DNA from: Mayfieldus sp963781495
GTDB taxonomy: Bacteria > Actinomycetota > Thermoleophilia > Solirubrobacterales > 70-9
Direction of reading: 5' to 3'
Assembly (NCBI GenBank): GCA_963781495.1
Contig: CAWAFX010000002.1
Location: 1,054,001 to 1,118,000 of the forward strand
DNA: 64,000 nt
Position 1 is the first letter of the stretch. Every line of letters starts with the position of its first letter. The position numbers and the translations under genes were made by a program. The notes below the pieces were generated by a model that ran no database searches, was not told the origin of the DNA, and saw only the letters and a program-made list of their open reading frames with translations. Of the stretch, positions 33,042 to 42,689 are shown piece after piece.

Positions 33042-33527
33042 ATGGGAAACCGAGACCCAGGCGAGGGCATTGTCGACCACGGCCCGGTCGGCCGTGGCTT
33101 CAGCAGCTCCGTTCGCGGCAACAGCACCGCCTTCGGCTTCTCGATCATGATCACCGCCTCGTTCGGGGTGCTCGATTCGCTGCAGCCGACCAAGTCGCTC
33201 GGCGACGTCCTCTTTTTCGGAATCGCGGCGGCCCTTTCGGTCGGCCTGCTCGAGGGCATCGTCACGCGTGGGTTCCGGCTCCGCGTCACCAAGGTCCCCT
33301 CCGAGGTCGCGCTGCTCGGCACGGCGCTCAACTTCGCCTCCGTCGCCGCCGGCGTCGGCACCGCGATCGCGGTCGGAGAGGCGATCGACGCCCCAGTCGC
33401 CTGGCCGGTGGCGGGATTCGCGGCGCCGCTCGTCTACATCGTCGCCGAGGCGGCGGAGATCATGGTCGCCGAACGGCTGCAGCAGCTCCGCGGCGATCCC
33501 CACGCCGGCGAGGAGGAGCCGGACTAG
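33042..33527 (+). CDS. Hypothetical membrane protein
   Basis: A 161-residue protein with three or four hydrophobic helices (from FSIMITASFGVLDSL, LFFGIAAALSVGLLEGIV, LNFASVAAGVGTAIAVG and PVAGFAAPLVYIVAEAA). The C terminus is acidic and soluble. No family was recognised. It converges on purH, with a single base between stop codons. Confidence 0.7.
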   Translation: MGNRDPGEGIVDHGPVGRGFSSSVRGNSTAFGFSIMITASFGVLDSLQPTKSLGDVLFFGIAAALSVGLLEGIVTRGFRLRVTKVPSEVALLGTALNFASVAAGVGTAIAVGEAIDAPVAWPVAGFAAPLVYIVAEAAEIMVAERLQQLRGDPHAGEEEPD

Positions 33528-33528
33528 C

Positions 33529-35177
<1,649 letters not shown>

Positions 35178-35181
<4 letters not shown>

Positions 35182-35792
35182 TCGATCAGGACCAGACGCG
35201 GATTCGAGGGGTCGATCCTAACCCGGCCGCGGGCTATCAACTCGATTGCCTGCGGATAGAGCGCATGCTCGGTCGAATGGATCGCCTCGGCGAGCGCGGC
35301 GGGGTCACGGTCAGGGGGCACCGGCACCGGCCGCTGGACGATTATCGGCCCCGAATCGACGCCCTCGTCGACGAAGTGCACGGTCACCCCGGTCACCCTG
35401 ACCCCGTGCTGGAGCGCCTGCTCGATCGCGTCGAGGCCCGGGAAGGAGGGCAGCAGCGCGGGGTGGATGTTGATGATCCGGTTGCGAAAGCGGGCCACGA
35501 AGGAGGGGGAGAGAAGCTGCATGTAGCCGGCGAGGACGACCAGGTCGGCGTCGCGGCCCTCGATCCAATCGCCGATCGCGGTGTCGCGCGCCTCGCGGTC
35601 GGGGTAATCGGCGCCGGCGAAGGTCGCGGTCTCGATCCCGGCCGCGGCCGCGCGCTCCAGGGCCTTCGCGTCCGGCTTGTCCGAGGCCACTCCGGCGACG
35701 TCGATCCCGTCGGAGCCGTGGAGGGCGTCGATGATCGCCTGCAGGTTGGTCCCGGCCCCCGAGGCGAGCACGCAGAGCTTGAACTCGGCCAC
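35178..35792 (-). CDS. purN: Phosphoribosylglycinamide formyltransferase
   Basis: Transfers a formyl group from 10-formyl-THF to GAR. The 204-residue protein has the start LCVLASGAGTNLQAIIDA, VLAGYMQLLSP, the catalytic Asn/His region IINIHPALLPSFPG, and the catalytic Asp-containing GVTVHFVDEGVDSGPII. GTG start at 35792. It lies 37 bases after purF and overlaps purH. purM, often beside purN in other genomes, is not here. Confidence 0.97.
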
Positions 35793-35829
35793 GGCGGCGA
35801 CCCTACCTGCAGGTGGGGAGCAACTTCGG

Positions 35830-37278
35830 CTAGCGGCTGACCGGCACGACCTCGATCTCCTCCAACGCCCACTTGCCGTTGGCGGAGTCGGGGTCGCCGT
35901 CGATCGGATAGCGGCCGGTGAAGCAGGCGTCGCAGTGTGTCTCTGGGCCGCTGCCCACCGCCTCGTAGACGCCCTCCATCGAGAGGTAGGCGAGCGAGTT
36001 GGCGCCCAGCTCGGTGGCCACCTCGTCGATCGTGCGACCGTGAGCCACCATCTCCTCGCGGGTCGACATGTCGATCCCGTAGTGGCAGGGGTGGCGAATC
36101 GGCGGCGCCGAGATTCGCAGGTGGACCTCGAGCGCGCCGGCGTCGCGCAGCATGCCGACGATCTGGCGGGTCGTGTTGCCGCGCACGATCGAGTCGTCGA
36201 CGACGACCACCCGTTTGCCTTCGATGATCTCGGGCAGGGGGTTGAACTTCAGCCGCAGCCCGTGCTTGCGCAGCTCCTGCCCGGGCTGGATGAAGGTGCG
36301 GGCGACATAGCGGTTCTTGATCAGGCCGTCGTCCTGGGGGATCCCGGAGGCGCGCGCGAAGCCGTTGGCCGCCGGGTTGCCCGAGTCGGGGACCGAGATC
36401 ACCAGGTCGGCGTCGACCGGCGCCTCGCGCCAGAGGATCTCGCCCATCCGGCCCCGCACCTGCTGGACGACGGAACCGTCGAGCCGGGAGTCCGGGCGCG
36501 AGAAGTAGATCTGCTCGAAGACGCAGAGGGCCGGGCGATCGGAGCGCACGACCTGGCGCACCTCGAGCCCGCGCTCTGAGAGCGAGACCATCTCGCCCGG
36601 ATGCACCTCGCGCAGCAGCTCGGCGCCGATGATGTCGAAGGCGCAGCTTTCCGAGGCGACGACGAAGCGGTCGCCGAGCTTGCCCAGCGACAGCGGCCGC
36701 ACCCCATAGGGGTCGCGGAAGGCGACGATCGCGTGCTTGGTCATCGCCACGGTCGAGTAGGCGCCCTGCAGCCGCGGGATCACATCGGCGACGGCGTCCT
36801 CGATGTAGCGGCCGTCGTTGGAGGACAGAAGCGCCGCCATGATCTCGGAGTCCGAGGTGCCGCGGAACTCGAGTCCCTTCTCGCGCATCTCGTTGTAGAG
36901 CTCGACCGCGTTGGTCAGGTTGCCGTTGTGGGCGAGGGCGAGCTCGCGCCCGTCGTCGCGCCAGACCGGCTGCGCGTTCTCCCACGAGCCACCACCGGTG
37001 GTCGAGTAGCGGACGTGGCCGATCGCCATGTCGCCCTCCAGCGCCCGCAGCTTCTCCTCGTCGAAGACCTGGGAGACGAGGCCGGCGTCGCGCAGGGTCG
37101 TGATGTGCCCGCCCTCGCAGGTGGCGATCCCGGCTGACTCCTGGCCGCGATGCTGGAGCGCGTAGAGGGCGAAGTAGGCGAGGCGGGCGACATCGTGGCC
37201 AGGCGCGTAGACGCCGAAGACGCCACACTCGTCGCGGGGACCCTCGCGTTCTAGATGCAGCCGCTCAGTAGCGGTCAA
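35830..37278 (-). CDS. purF: Amidophosphoribosyltransferase
   Basis: First committed step of purine synthesis, making phosphoribosylamine from PRPP and glutamine. The 482-residue protein has a short propeptide and the N-terminal nucleophile cysteine in RDECGVFGVYA (Cys18), then ALQHRGQESAGIA. The PRPP-binding VVVVDDSIVRGNTT lies in the phosphoribosyltransferase domain. The later cysteines (AHCDACFTG-type region) match the iron-sulfur-binding, Bacillus-like enzymes. The start is a TTG. Confidence 0.97.
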   Translation of the reverse strand: MTATERLHLEREGPRDECGVFGVYAPGHDVARLAYFALYALQHRGQESAGIATCEGGHITTLRDAGLVSQVFDEEKLRALEGDMAIGHVRYSTTGGGSWENAQPVWRDDGRELALAHNGNLTNAVELYNEMREKGLEFRGTSDSEIMAALLSSNDGRYIEDAVADVIPRLQGAYSTVAMTKHAIVAFRDPYGVRPLSLGKLGDRFVVASESCAFDIIGAELLREVHPGEMVSLSERGLEVRQVVRSDRPALCVFEQIYFSRPDSRLDGSVVQQVRGRMGEILWREAPVDADLVISVPDSGNPAANGFARASGIPQDDGLIKNRYVARTFIQPGQELRKHGLRLKFNPLPEIIEGKRVVVVDDSIVRGNTTRQIVGMLRDAGALEVHLRISAPPIRHPCHYGIDMSTREEMVAHGRTIDEVATELGANSLAYLSMEGVYEAVGSGPETHCDACFTGRYPIDGDPDSANGKWALEEIEVVPVSR

Positions 37279-37399
37279 AAGGGCGCGCTCGCCTCGCTGA
37301 TAGAGGATTTGGACGCGCAGGCAGAGTGCCTACCCCGGCAGGGTAGCAACGGGCTCGGATCCGGCCCGGGAATTCCCTCGCGGCTAGGATCGTCACAGC

Positions 37400-37830
37400 A
37401 TGGGCCTGGAACGGCTGCAACCGCTGGTCGGCGAGTGGAGCCTCGAGGCCGGCCCGCCGGGAGGACCGCCCTGGCCCGGGGAGGCCGGCGCCAGCTTCGA
37501 ATGGTTCGAGGGGCGAACTTTCCTGGTCCAGCGCCAGACGGTCGAGCTGCCCGAGGCGCCGGACGGGATCATGCTCATCGGCTCCGGCGACGAGCCCGAG
37601 AGCCTGCGCCAGCACTACTTCGACTCCCGCGGCGTGCACCGGATCTACGAGATGACCTTCGCCGACGGCCTCTGGAGGCTCTGGCGCGACGACCCGGACC
37701 CGTTCCCGCAGCGCTTCAGCGGCAAGTTCAGCGAGGACGGCGAGACGATCGATGGCCGCTGGGAGAAGGCCGAGGACGGGTCGAACTGGGAGATCGACTT
37801 CGACCTGACTACGGAAAACCGCCGGGCCGG
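37400..37830 (+). CDS. DUF1579-like hypothetical protein, 3' end unresolved
   Basis: A small beta-rich protein starting MGLERLQPLVGEWSLEAG and running through FEWFEGRTFLVQRQTVE, HYFDSRGVHRIYEM and GRWEKAEDGSNWEIDFDLT. This is the pattern of lipocalin-like DUF1579-type proteins that normally end within a few residues of that last motif. Here no stop follows, and the frame stays open to 38413 as antisense of purL. I therefore end it near 37830 on homology grounds only. The convergent purL gene is also disrupted at its 3' end, so an assembly error or a real indel in this junction may explain both. Confidence 0.6.
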
Positions 37831-37947
37831 CTGGGCCTCGGCGCGTCTCCGCGAGCGAGTGCCAGGCGGCCTCGGCGTCGGCGAGCGAGACCGAGAGCGA
37901 CTGCTCAGCGGCCTCGATCTCGACCGCATCGCCGCCGACCTCGCCGA

Positions 37948-40041
37948 TCAGAAGCAGCGAGAGCGGCGTCGGACGCTGAGCCGCTCCAGCGCCCCGCGGT
38001 CGCCGCTGACCAGGAACCCGCCCGGCCCCTCGCCGAACAAAGCCGTCTCGCCCGAGGCGCCCCGTTCCTCGACCAGCGGGTCGAGGTCGACGCGGCAGCC
38101 GATTCCGCCCCCGATCGCGCACTCCGCGAGCGCGCAGGCGAGGCCGCCGTCGCTAATGTCGTGCGCGGAGGCGACCGCGCCCGAGCGCACCGCTTCGCGC
38201 AGCGCGGCGATCGCGGTCGTGACGGCATCCAAGTCGGCGCCGGGCAGCCCGAGGTCGAGCTCGCCGCGCAGCTTCGCCAGCTCCGAGCCGGCCAGCGACG
38301 GCGCGAAAGGGCCCGCCAGCGCGATCGCGTCGCCTTCGCGGGCAAAGCCGCTGCCGGCTGCGCGCTCGGGGTCGGGCAGCTCGCCGACCATGCCGATCAC
38401 CGGGGTCGGATAGATCGGTCCCTCCGGACCCTCGTTGTAGAGGGAGACGTTGCCGCCGACCACCGGGGCGCCAAGAGCCTCGCAGGCGGCGGCGAGCCCG
38501 TCGACGGCGCCCTCGAGCTGGAACGCCGGCACCGGCTTCTCGGGGTTTCCGAAGTTGAGGCAGTTGGTGACCCCGAGCGGCTCGGCACCGACGCAGGCGA
38601 GGTTGGCGGCGCACTCCAGCGCCGCCTCGATCGTGCCGCGGTAGGGATCGCAGGCGACCCGGCGCCCGTTGCCGTCGATCGAGACCGCGATCGCCGCCTC
38701 GGACTCGGGCACCATCAGTACCGCCGCATCGGCCGACTCGGGGCGGCGCGCCGTCCGCGAGCCGACGATCGGGTCGTACTGCTCGAAGGCCCAGCGCTTC
38801 GAGGCGATGCTCGGTGAAGCCAGCAGGGCAGCCAGCACGGCGCCGGCATCGGCGCCGGGGTCGAGGGTCGCGCGGTTGCCGTAGGCCCAGGAATCCGGCT
38901 CGCCGGGCTCGAGGTCGTAGAGCGGGCAGCCGTCGACCAGCGCCGCGACCGGCATGTCGCCGACGACCTCATCGCCATGCAGGACGCGGATCTGGCCCGT
39001 GTCGGTGACTGCGCCGATCGCCGCCGAGCCCGTCTGCCACTTCTCGCAGACCGCCAGCACAGCCTCGAGATTCGCAGGCGTCACCACGGCCAACATTCGT
39101 TCCTGGGACTCGGAGACCATGATCTCGAACGGCTCCATGTCGGCCTCGCGCAGCGGCACCCGGCCGACGTCGATGTCGATCCCGACCCCGCCCGCCGAGG
39201 CCATCTCGCCGGCCGAGGAGGTCAGCCCGGCGGCGCCGAGGTCCTGCAGCGAGACCAGCAGTCCCTTGGCGAGGAGCTCGAGGCAGCACTCGAGCAGCTT
39301 CGACTCCTCGAAAGGGTCTCCGATCTGCACGCTCGGCCGCTTCTCCTCGCCCTCGTCGAGCTCGGCCGAGGCGAGCACCGAGGCGCCGCCGATCCCGTCA
39401 CGTCCGGTCGAGGCGCCCATCAGCACCACCAGGTTGCCGGGGCCGCTGGCCGCCGCGCGGACCATCTCGTCGGCGCGGGCGAGGCCGACGCACATCGCGT
39501 TCACCAGGCAGTTGTGCTCGTACGGCGCTTCGAAGTAGATCTCGCCGCCGACCGTCGGCACCCCGATCGAGTTGCCGTAGTGGCCGATCCCGCGCACGGC
39601 GCCGTCGAGCAGGTAGCGCGAGCGCTCCGAGTCGAGCTCGCCGAAGCGCAGCGAGTCGAGCACCGCGATCGGCCGCGCGCCGAGCGCGAAAACGTCGCGG
39701 AGGATCCCGCCGACCCCGGTCGCGGCCCCCTGGAACGGCTCCACTGCGCTGGGGTGGTTGTGCGACTCGACCTTGAAGGCGACCGCGTACCCGTTTGCGA
39801 GTGAGACCGCGCCGGCGTTCTCGCCCGGCCCCATCAGCACCCGCTCGCCCTCGGTCGGCAGCCGCCGCAGCAGCTTTCGCGAGTGCTTGTAGGCGCAGTG
39901 CTCGGACCACAGCAGCGAGAACATCGCCAGCTCGACGCCGTTCGGCTCGCGCTCGAGCAGCTCGCAGATCCGCGCGTACTCGTCGTCGGTGAGGCCGAGC
40001 TCTCGATGTGGAGCGGTGGCGGTCACGGCCCCGCCGCTCAC
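37948..40041 (-). CDS. purL: Phosphoribosylformylglycinamidine synthase II, C terminus frameshifted
   Basis: Large subunit of FGAM synthase (small-PurL type, partner of PurQ and PurS). The 697-residue frame has LGLTDDEYARICELL, MFSLLWSEHCAYKHS, GPGENAGAV, ESHNHPSAVEPFQGAATGVGG and ATGRDGIGGAS-like segments, all intact. It ends oddly with LSVRRRSRCF. The other reading frame continues with a good PurL C terminus (PLSLLLIGEVGGDAVEIEA then SLADAEAAWHSLAE), so one base appears lost near 37971-37980, removing about 40-45 residues. GTG start at 40041 overlaps purQ (GTGA). purL is likely essential, so sequencing error is quite possible. Confidence 0.93.
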   Translation of the reverse strand: MSGGAVTATAPHRELGLTDDEYARICELLEREPNGVELAMFSLLWSEHCAYKHSRKLLRRLPTEGERVLMGPGENAGAVSLANGYAVAFKVESHNHPSAVEPFQGAATGVGGILRDVFALGARPIAVLDSLRFGELDSERSRYLLDGAVRGIGHYGNSIGVPTVGGEIYFEAPYEHNCLVNAMCVGLARADEMVRAAASGPGNLVVLMGASTGRDGIGGASVLASAELDEGEEKRPSVQIGDPFEESKLLECCLELLAKGLLVSLQDLGAAGLTSSAGEMASAGGVGIDIDVGRVPLREADMEPFEIMVSESQERMLAVVTPANLEAVLAVCEKWQTGSAAIGAVTDTGQIRVLHGDEVVGDMPVAALVDGCPLYDLEPGEPDSWAYGNRATLDPGADAGAVLAALLASPSIASKRWAFEQYDPIVGSRTARRPESADAAVLMVPESEAAIAVSIDGNGRRVACDPYRGTIEAALECAANLACVGAEPLGVTNCLNFGNPEKPVPAFQLEGAVDGLAAACEALGAPVVGGNVSLYNEGPEGPIYPTPVIGMVGELPDPERAAGSGFAREGDAIALAGPFAPSLAGSELAKLRGELDLGLPGADLDAVTTAIAALREAVRSGAVASAHDISDGGLACALAECAIGGGIGCRVDLDPLVEERGASGETALFGEGPGGFLVSGDRGALERLSVRRRSRCF

Positions 40042-40700
40042 GCCGCCGCCCCGGCGACGGCCTCGAACAGCCGCAGCCCGTCCGCCGACCCGGTCCGCGG
40101 GTCGACCGCGTGCTCGGGGTGCGGCATCAGGCCGAGCACGTTGCCGGCCTCGTTGGTGACCCCGGCGACGTTGCGGACCGAGCCGTTGGGGTTCTGGCCA
40201 GGCGCGTAGCGCAGCGCCACCTGGCCGGCCTCCTCGAGCTCGTCGAGCAGCTCATCGGGGGCGAAGTAGCGGCCCTCGCCGTGCTTGACCGGGACCGAAA
40301 GCGACTCGCCGACCTCCAGCCCCGCGGTGAACGGGGAGCGGTTGCTCTCCACGACCAGCTCGACCTGGCGGCAGACGAAGCGCAGCCGCTCGTTGACGAG
40401 CAGCGCGCCGGGCAGCAGGCCGGCCTCGCAAAGCACCTGAAAGCCGTTGCAGATTCCCAGCACCGGACCGCCGCCGGCGGCGAACTCGCCGATCGCCTCC
40501 ATCATCGGCGAGAAGCGGGCGATCGCCCCGGCCCTCAGGTAGTCGCCGTAGGAGAAACCGCCGGGGACGACGATCGCGTCGACGCCGCCGAGGTCGGAGT
40601 CGCCGTGCCAGAGCAGCCGCGCCTCGCCGCTCCGCGCGCAGGCGGCGACCGCATCCCGCTCGTCGCATGAACCGGGGAACTGGACCACGCCCCAGTTCAC
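40038..40700 (-). CDS. purQ: FGAM synthase glutaminase subunit
   Basis: Class I glutamine amidotransferase supplying ammonia to PurL. The 220-residue protein has IVVPGGFSYGDYLRAGAIAR, the nucleophile cysteine in VLGICNGFQVLCEAG, KHGEGRYFA, and the His/Glu dyad in LMPHPEHAVDPRTG. GTG start overlaps purS (GTGA), and its stop overlaps purL, so purS-purQ-purL are translated together as expected for a complex. Confidence 0.97.
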   Translation of the reverse strand: MNWGVVQFPGSCDERDAVAACARSGEARLLWHGDSDLGGVDAIVVPGGFSYGDYLRAGAIARFSPMMEAIGEFAAGGGPVLGICNGFQVLCEAGLLPGALLVNERLRFVCRQVELVVESNRSPFTAGLEVGESLSVPVKHGEGRYFAPDELLDELEEAGQVALRYAPGQNPNGSVRNVAGVTNEAGNVLGLMPHPEHAVDPRTGSADGLRLFEAVAGAAA

Positions 40701-40921
40701 TCGATCGTCTCTATCTCGAAGTCCTCGATCAGCGGGTTGGCGAGCAGCTTCTCGCAGAGGGCGGCGATCTCCTCGGTGCTGGCGGCCTCGAGCTCGACCA
40801 TCCGACCGACCCGCACGTGGGCCACGTCCTCGAAGCCGAGCGCGGGCAGCGCTCGCTCCACCGCCTTGCCCTGCGGATCGAGGATGCCCTCCTTGGGTCG
40901 GATCAGAACTCGTGCCTTCAC
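40697..40921 (-). CDS. purS: FGAM synthase subunit PurS
   Basis: Small 74-residue bridging subunit needed by the PurL-PurQ complex. VKARVLIRPKEGILDPQGKA and VRVGRMVELEA are typical. I chose the GTG at 40921 since it directly precedes the first strand; the open frame continues further upstream into non-coding sequence containing a large hairpin. Confidence 0.93.
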   Translation of the reverse strand: MKARVLIRPKEGILDPQGKAVERALPALGFEDVAHVRVGRMVELEAASTEEIAALCEKLLANPLIEDFEIETIE

Positions 40922-40966
40922 GGGCCTCACATTAAGGCCTCGACGTGATGCCCCGATCGCGACGTG

Positions 40967-41007
40967 GCCGTGCGCTCCGCCGGCCTTGACCCGGCGGAGC
41001 GCACGGC
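40967..41007 (-). terminator. 17-bp perfect hairpin
   Basis: A perfect 17-base-pair stem (from GCCGTGCGCTCCGCCGG to its complement) with a 7-base loop lies just after the stop of the minus-strand secreted-protein gene at 41025 and before purS. It has no T-run, the form often taken by actinobacterial terminators. It should separate the two transcripts. Confidence 0.7.
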
Positions 41008-41024
41008 ACTTCATCGCCGGTCGG

Positions 41025-41600
41025 CTACCTGAGCAGCGGGTACGCGCAGTGGTACTTGGATGCCGTCAAGGTCGAGGTCGCGAGGACGCCTCCGTTGTTG
41101 AAGACGATGACGGTCATGTTGCCGGAACTTATGACCGAGTCCGTATACGAGGACTCGGGGGCCGGCCCGTTGCCGAGGTCGATCTGGCCCCTCGCGGAGC
41201 GCAGCATCAAGGTCGTCGGCAGAAAGCCACCCACGCTGGCGCAGTCATCGGAGGCTGCGAAGACGCCCGCTGCCGGGCCACGGGCCGCGATGTCGAAGCA
41301 ATACCCCCCGATCAGGGTGGTTCCGGCGGGACAGTCGGCAGCGTGACCATTGACCTTCTTCGCGCCGGCCACCGACAAGTTTGGCGCCCGTGCGGTGATC
41401 CGCTTGTCCGCGATCTTGCGCGCCCTCTTGTTGGCGATCTTGCGGATCAGCTTGCGGACCTGCTTCTTCTCGCCGTGGCTGAGGCCGCTGATCGTCGCTC
41501 CGCCTTCCGCGACCGCTGTGCCGCCGACCGCTGCGACCAGCGCGACGATCGCGAGCAGCAGGGCCGGCGAAGGGCGTGGCCACCTGGTGCGTCGTGTCAT
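41025..41600 (-). CDS. Secreted protein with basic helix and C-terminal beta domain
   Basis: A 191-residue exported protein. A signal segment (LLLAIVALVAAVGGTAVA) is followed by a strongly basic helix (about residues 40-70, with GEKKQVRKLIRKI), a short NLSVAGAKKVNG linker, and a C-terminal domain with four cysteines (DCPAGTTLIGGYCFD, DDCASVGG, YHCAYP). The layout suggests binding to anionic cell-wall polymers through the basic helix, with the Cys-stabilised domain exposed. I do not recognise a named family. It lies inside the purine cluster between purC and purS. Confidence 0.75.
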   Translation of the reverse strand: MTRRTRWPRPSPALLLAIVALVAAVGGTAVAEGGATISGLSHGEKKQVRKLIRKIANKRARKIADKRITARAPNLSVAGAKKVNGHAADCPAGTTLIGGYCFDIAARGPAAGVFAASDDCASVGGFLPTTLMLRSARGQIDLGNGPAPESSYTDSVISSGNMTVIVFNNGGVLATSTLTASKYHCAYPLLR

Positions 41601-41740
41601 GAATGCTTCCCTTCCCCCTTGCCTTCTGCCGCCCCGCGGCGCTCGCCGCGTCCTGACCGCGTTGCGGACTGTGGCTATCTGAACGTCAACGGTCGCTCAG
41701 CGCCGAGCGATTGTCAAGCTGACGGCAGTGGCCCTGGGGC

Positions 41741-42592
41741 TCAGAAGCTGAGGCCGGTGATTCGCTCGTAGGCCTCGACGTACTTGCCGCGGGTCTGCTC
41801 GACCACGTCGGCGGGGATCTCGGGTCCCGGCGCCGAGTGGTCCCAGCCGATCTCATCCGACCAGTCGCGGACGAACTGCTTGTCGAAGGAGGGCTGGGTG
41901 CGGCCCGGCTCGTACTCGTCGACGGGCCAGAAGCGCGAGGAGTCGGGGGTCAGGACCTCGTCGGCGAGGACGATCTCGGCTCCGGCCGAGCGGCCCAGCT
42001 CGAACTTGGTGTCGGCGAGGATGATCCCGCGCTGGGCGGCGTGGTCGGCGCCGCGCTGGTAGACCTCGATCGAGATCCGCCGCAGCTCCTCCATCAGCGC
42101 CCGGTCGCCGACGATCTCGGCGGCCCGGTCGAAGTCGACGTTCTCGTCGTGGTCGCCGATCTCGGCCTTGGTCGCCGGGGTGAAGATCGGCTCCGGGAGC
42201 TTGTCGGACTCGCTCAGCCCCTCCGGCAGCTCGATCCCGCAGACCGAGCCGCTCTCCCTGTACTCGCGCCACCCCGACCCGGACAGGTAGCCGCGGACCA
42301 CGCACTCGATTGGGTACATCTCCAGGCGCTTGACCCGCATCGCCCGGTCGGTGACCTCCTCGGGAACGTCCTCGGAGATGAAGTGGTTGGGAACGATGTC
42401 GGAGGTCAGCTGGAACCAGAACAGGGACATCTGGTTCAGCACCTTGCCCTTGTCGGGGATCGGCGTCGGCAGCACGACGTCGTAGACCGAGATGCGGTCC
42501 GAGGCGACCATCAGCAGGTCGTCCTCGAGCTCGTAGATCTCCCGGACCTTGCCGGTCGAGTGATGCTTGAGGTCGGCGATGGCGACGGACAC
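41741..42592 (-). CDS. purC: SAICAR synthase
   Basis: Joins CAIR and aspartate with ATP. The 283-residue protein has STGKVREIYELEDDLLMVASDRISVYD split across residues 13-40, PTPIPDKGKVLNQMSLFWF, VVRGYLSGSGWREYRESG, and ADTKFELGRSAGAEIVLADE near the C terminus. GTG start at 42592. It is separated from purS by the secreted-protein gene and from purB by a P450 gene on the other strand. Confidence 0.96.
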   Translation of the reverse strand: MSVAIADLKHHSTGKVREIYELEDDLLMVASDRISVYDVVLPTPIPDKGKVLNQMSLFWFQLTSDIVPNHFISEDVPEEVTDRAMRVKRLEMYPIECVVRGYLSGSGWREYRESGSVCGIELPEGLSESDKLPEPIFTPATKAEIGDHDENVDFDRAAEIVGDRALMEELRRISIEVYQRGADHAAQRGIILADTKFELGRSAGAEIVLADEVLTPDSSRFWPVDEYEPGRTQPSFDKQFVRDWSDEIGWDHSAPGPEIPADVVEQTRGKYVEAYERITGLSF

Positions 42593-42689
42593 GGGACCGG
42601 GTCGATGCTAACAACGGGCTCGGCGCGGGCTGCGCGCCGGAGCGATCCCACAGAGGCGTAATCCGCAATGTGTGATCCTTTCCTTCCCG

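Noticed and set aside
40922..41024. Purine riboswitch before purS
   Set aside because: The space is filled by a simple long hairpin and shows none of the purine aptamer loop sequences.
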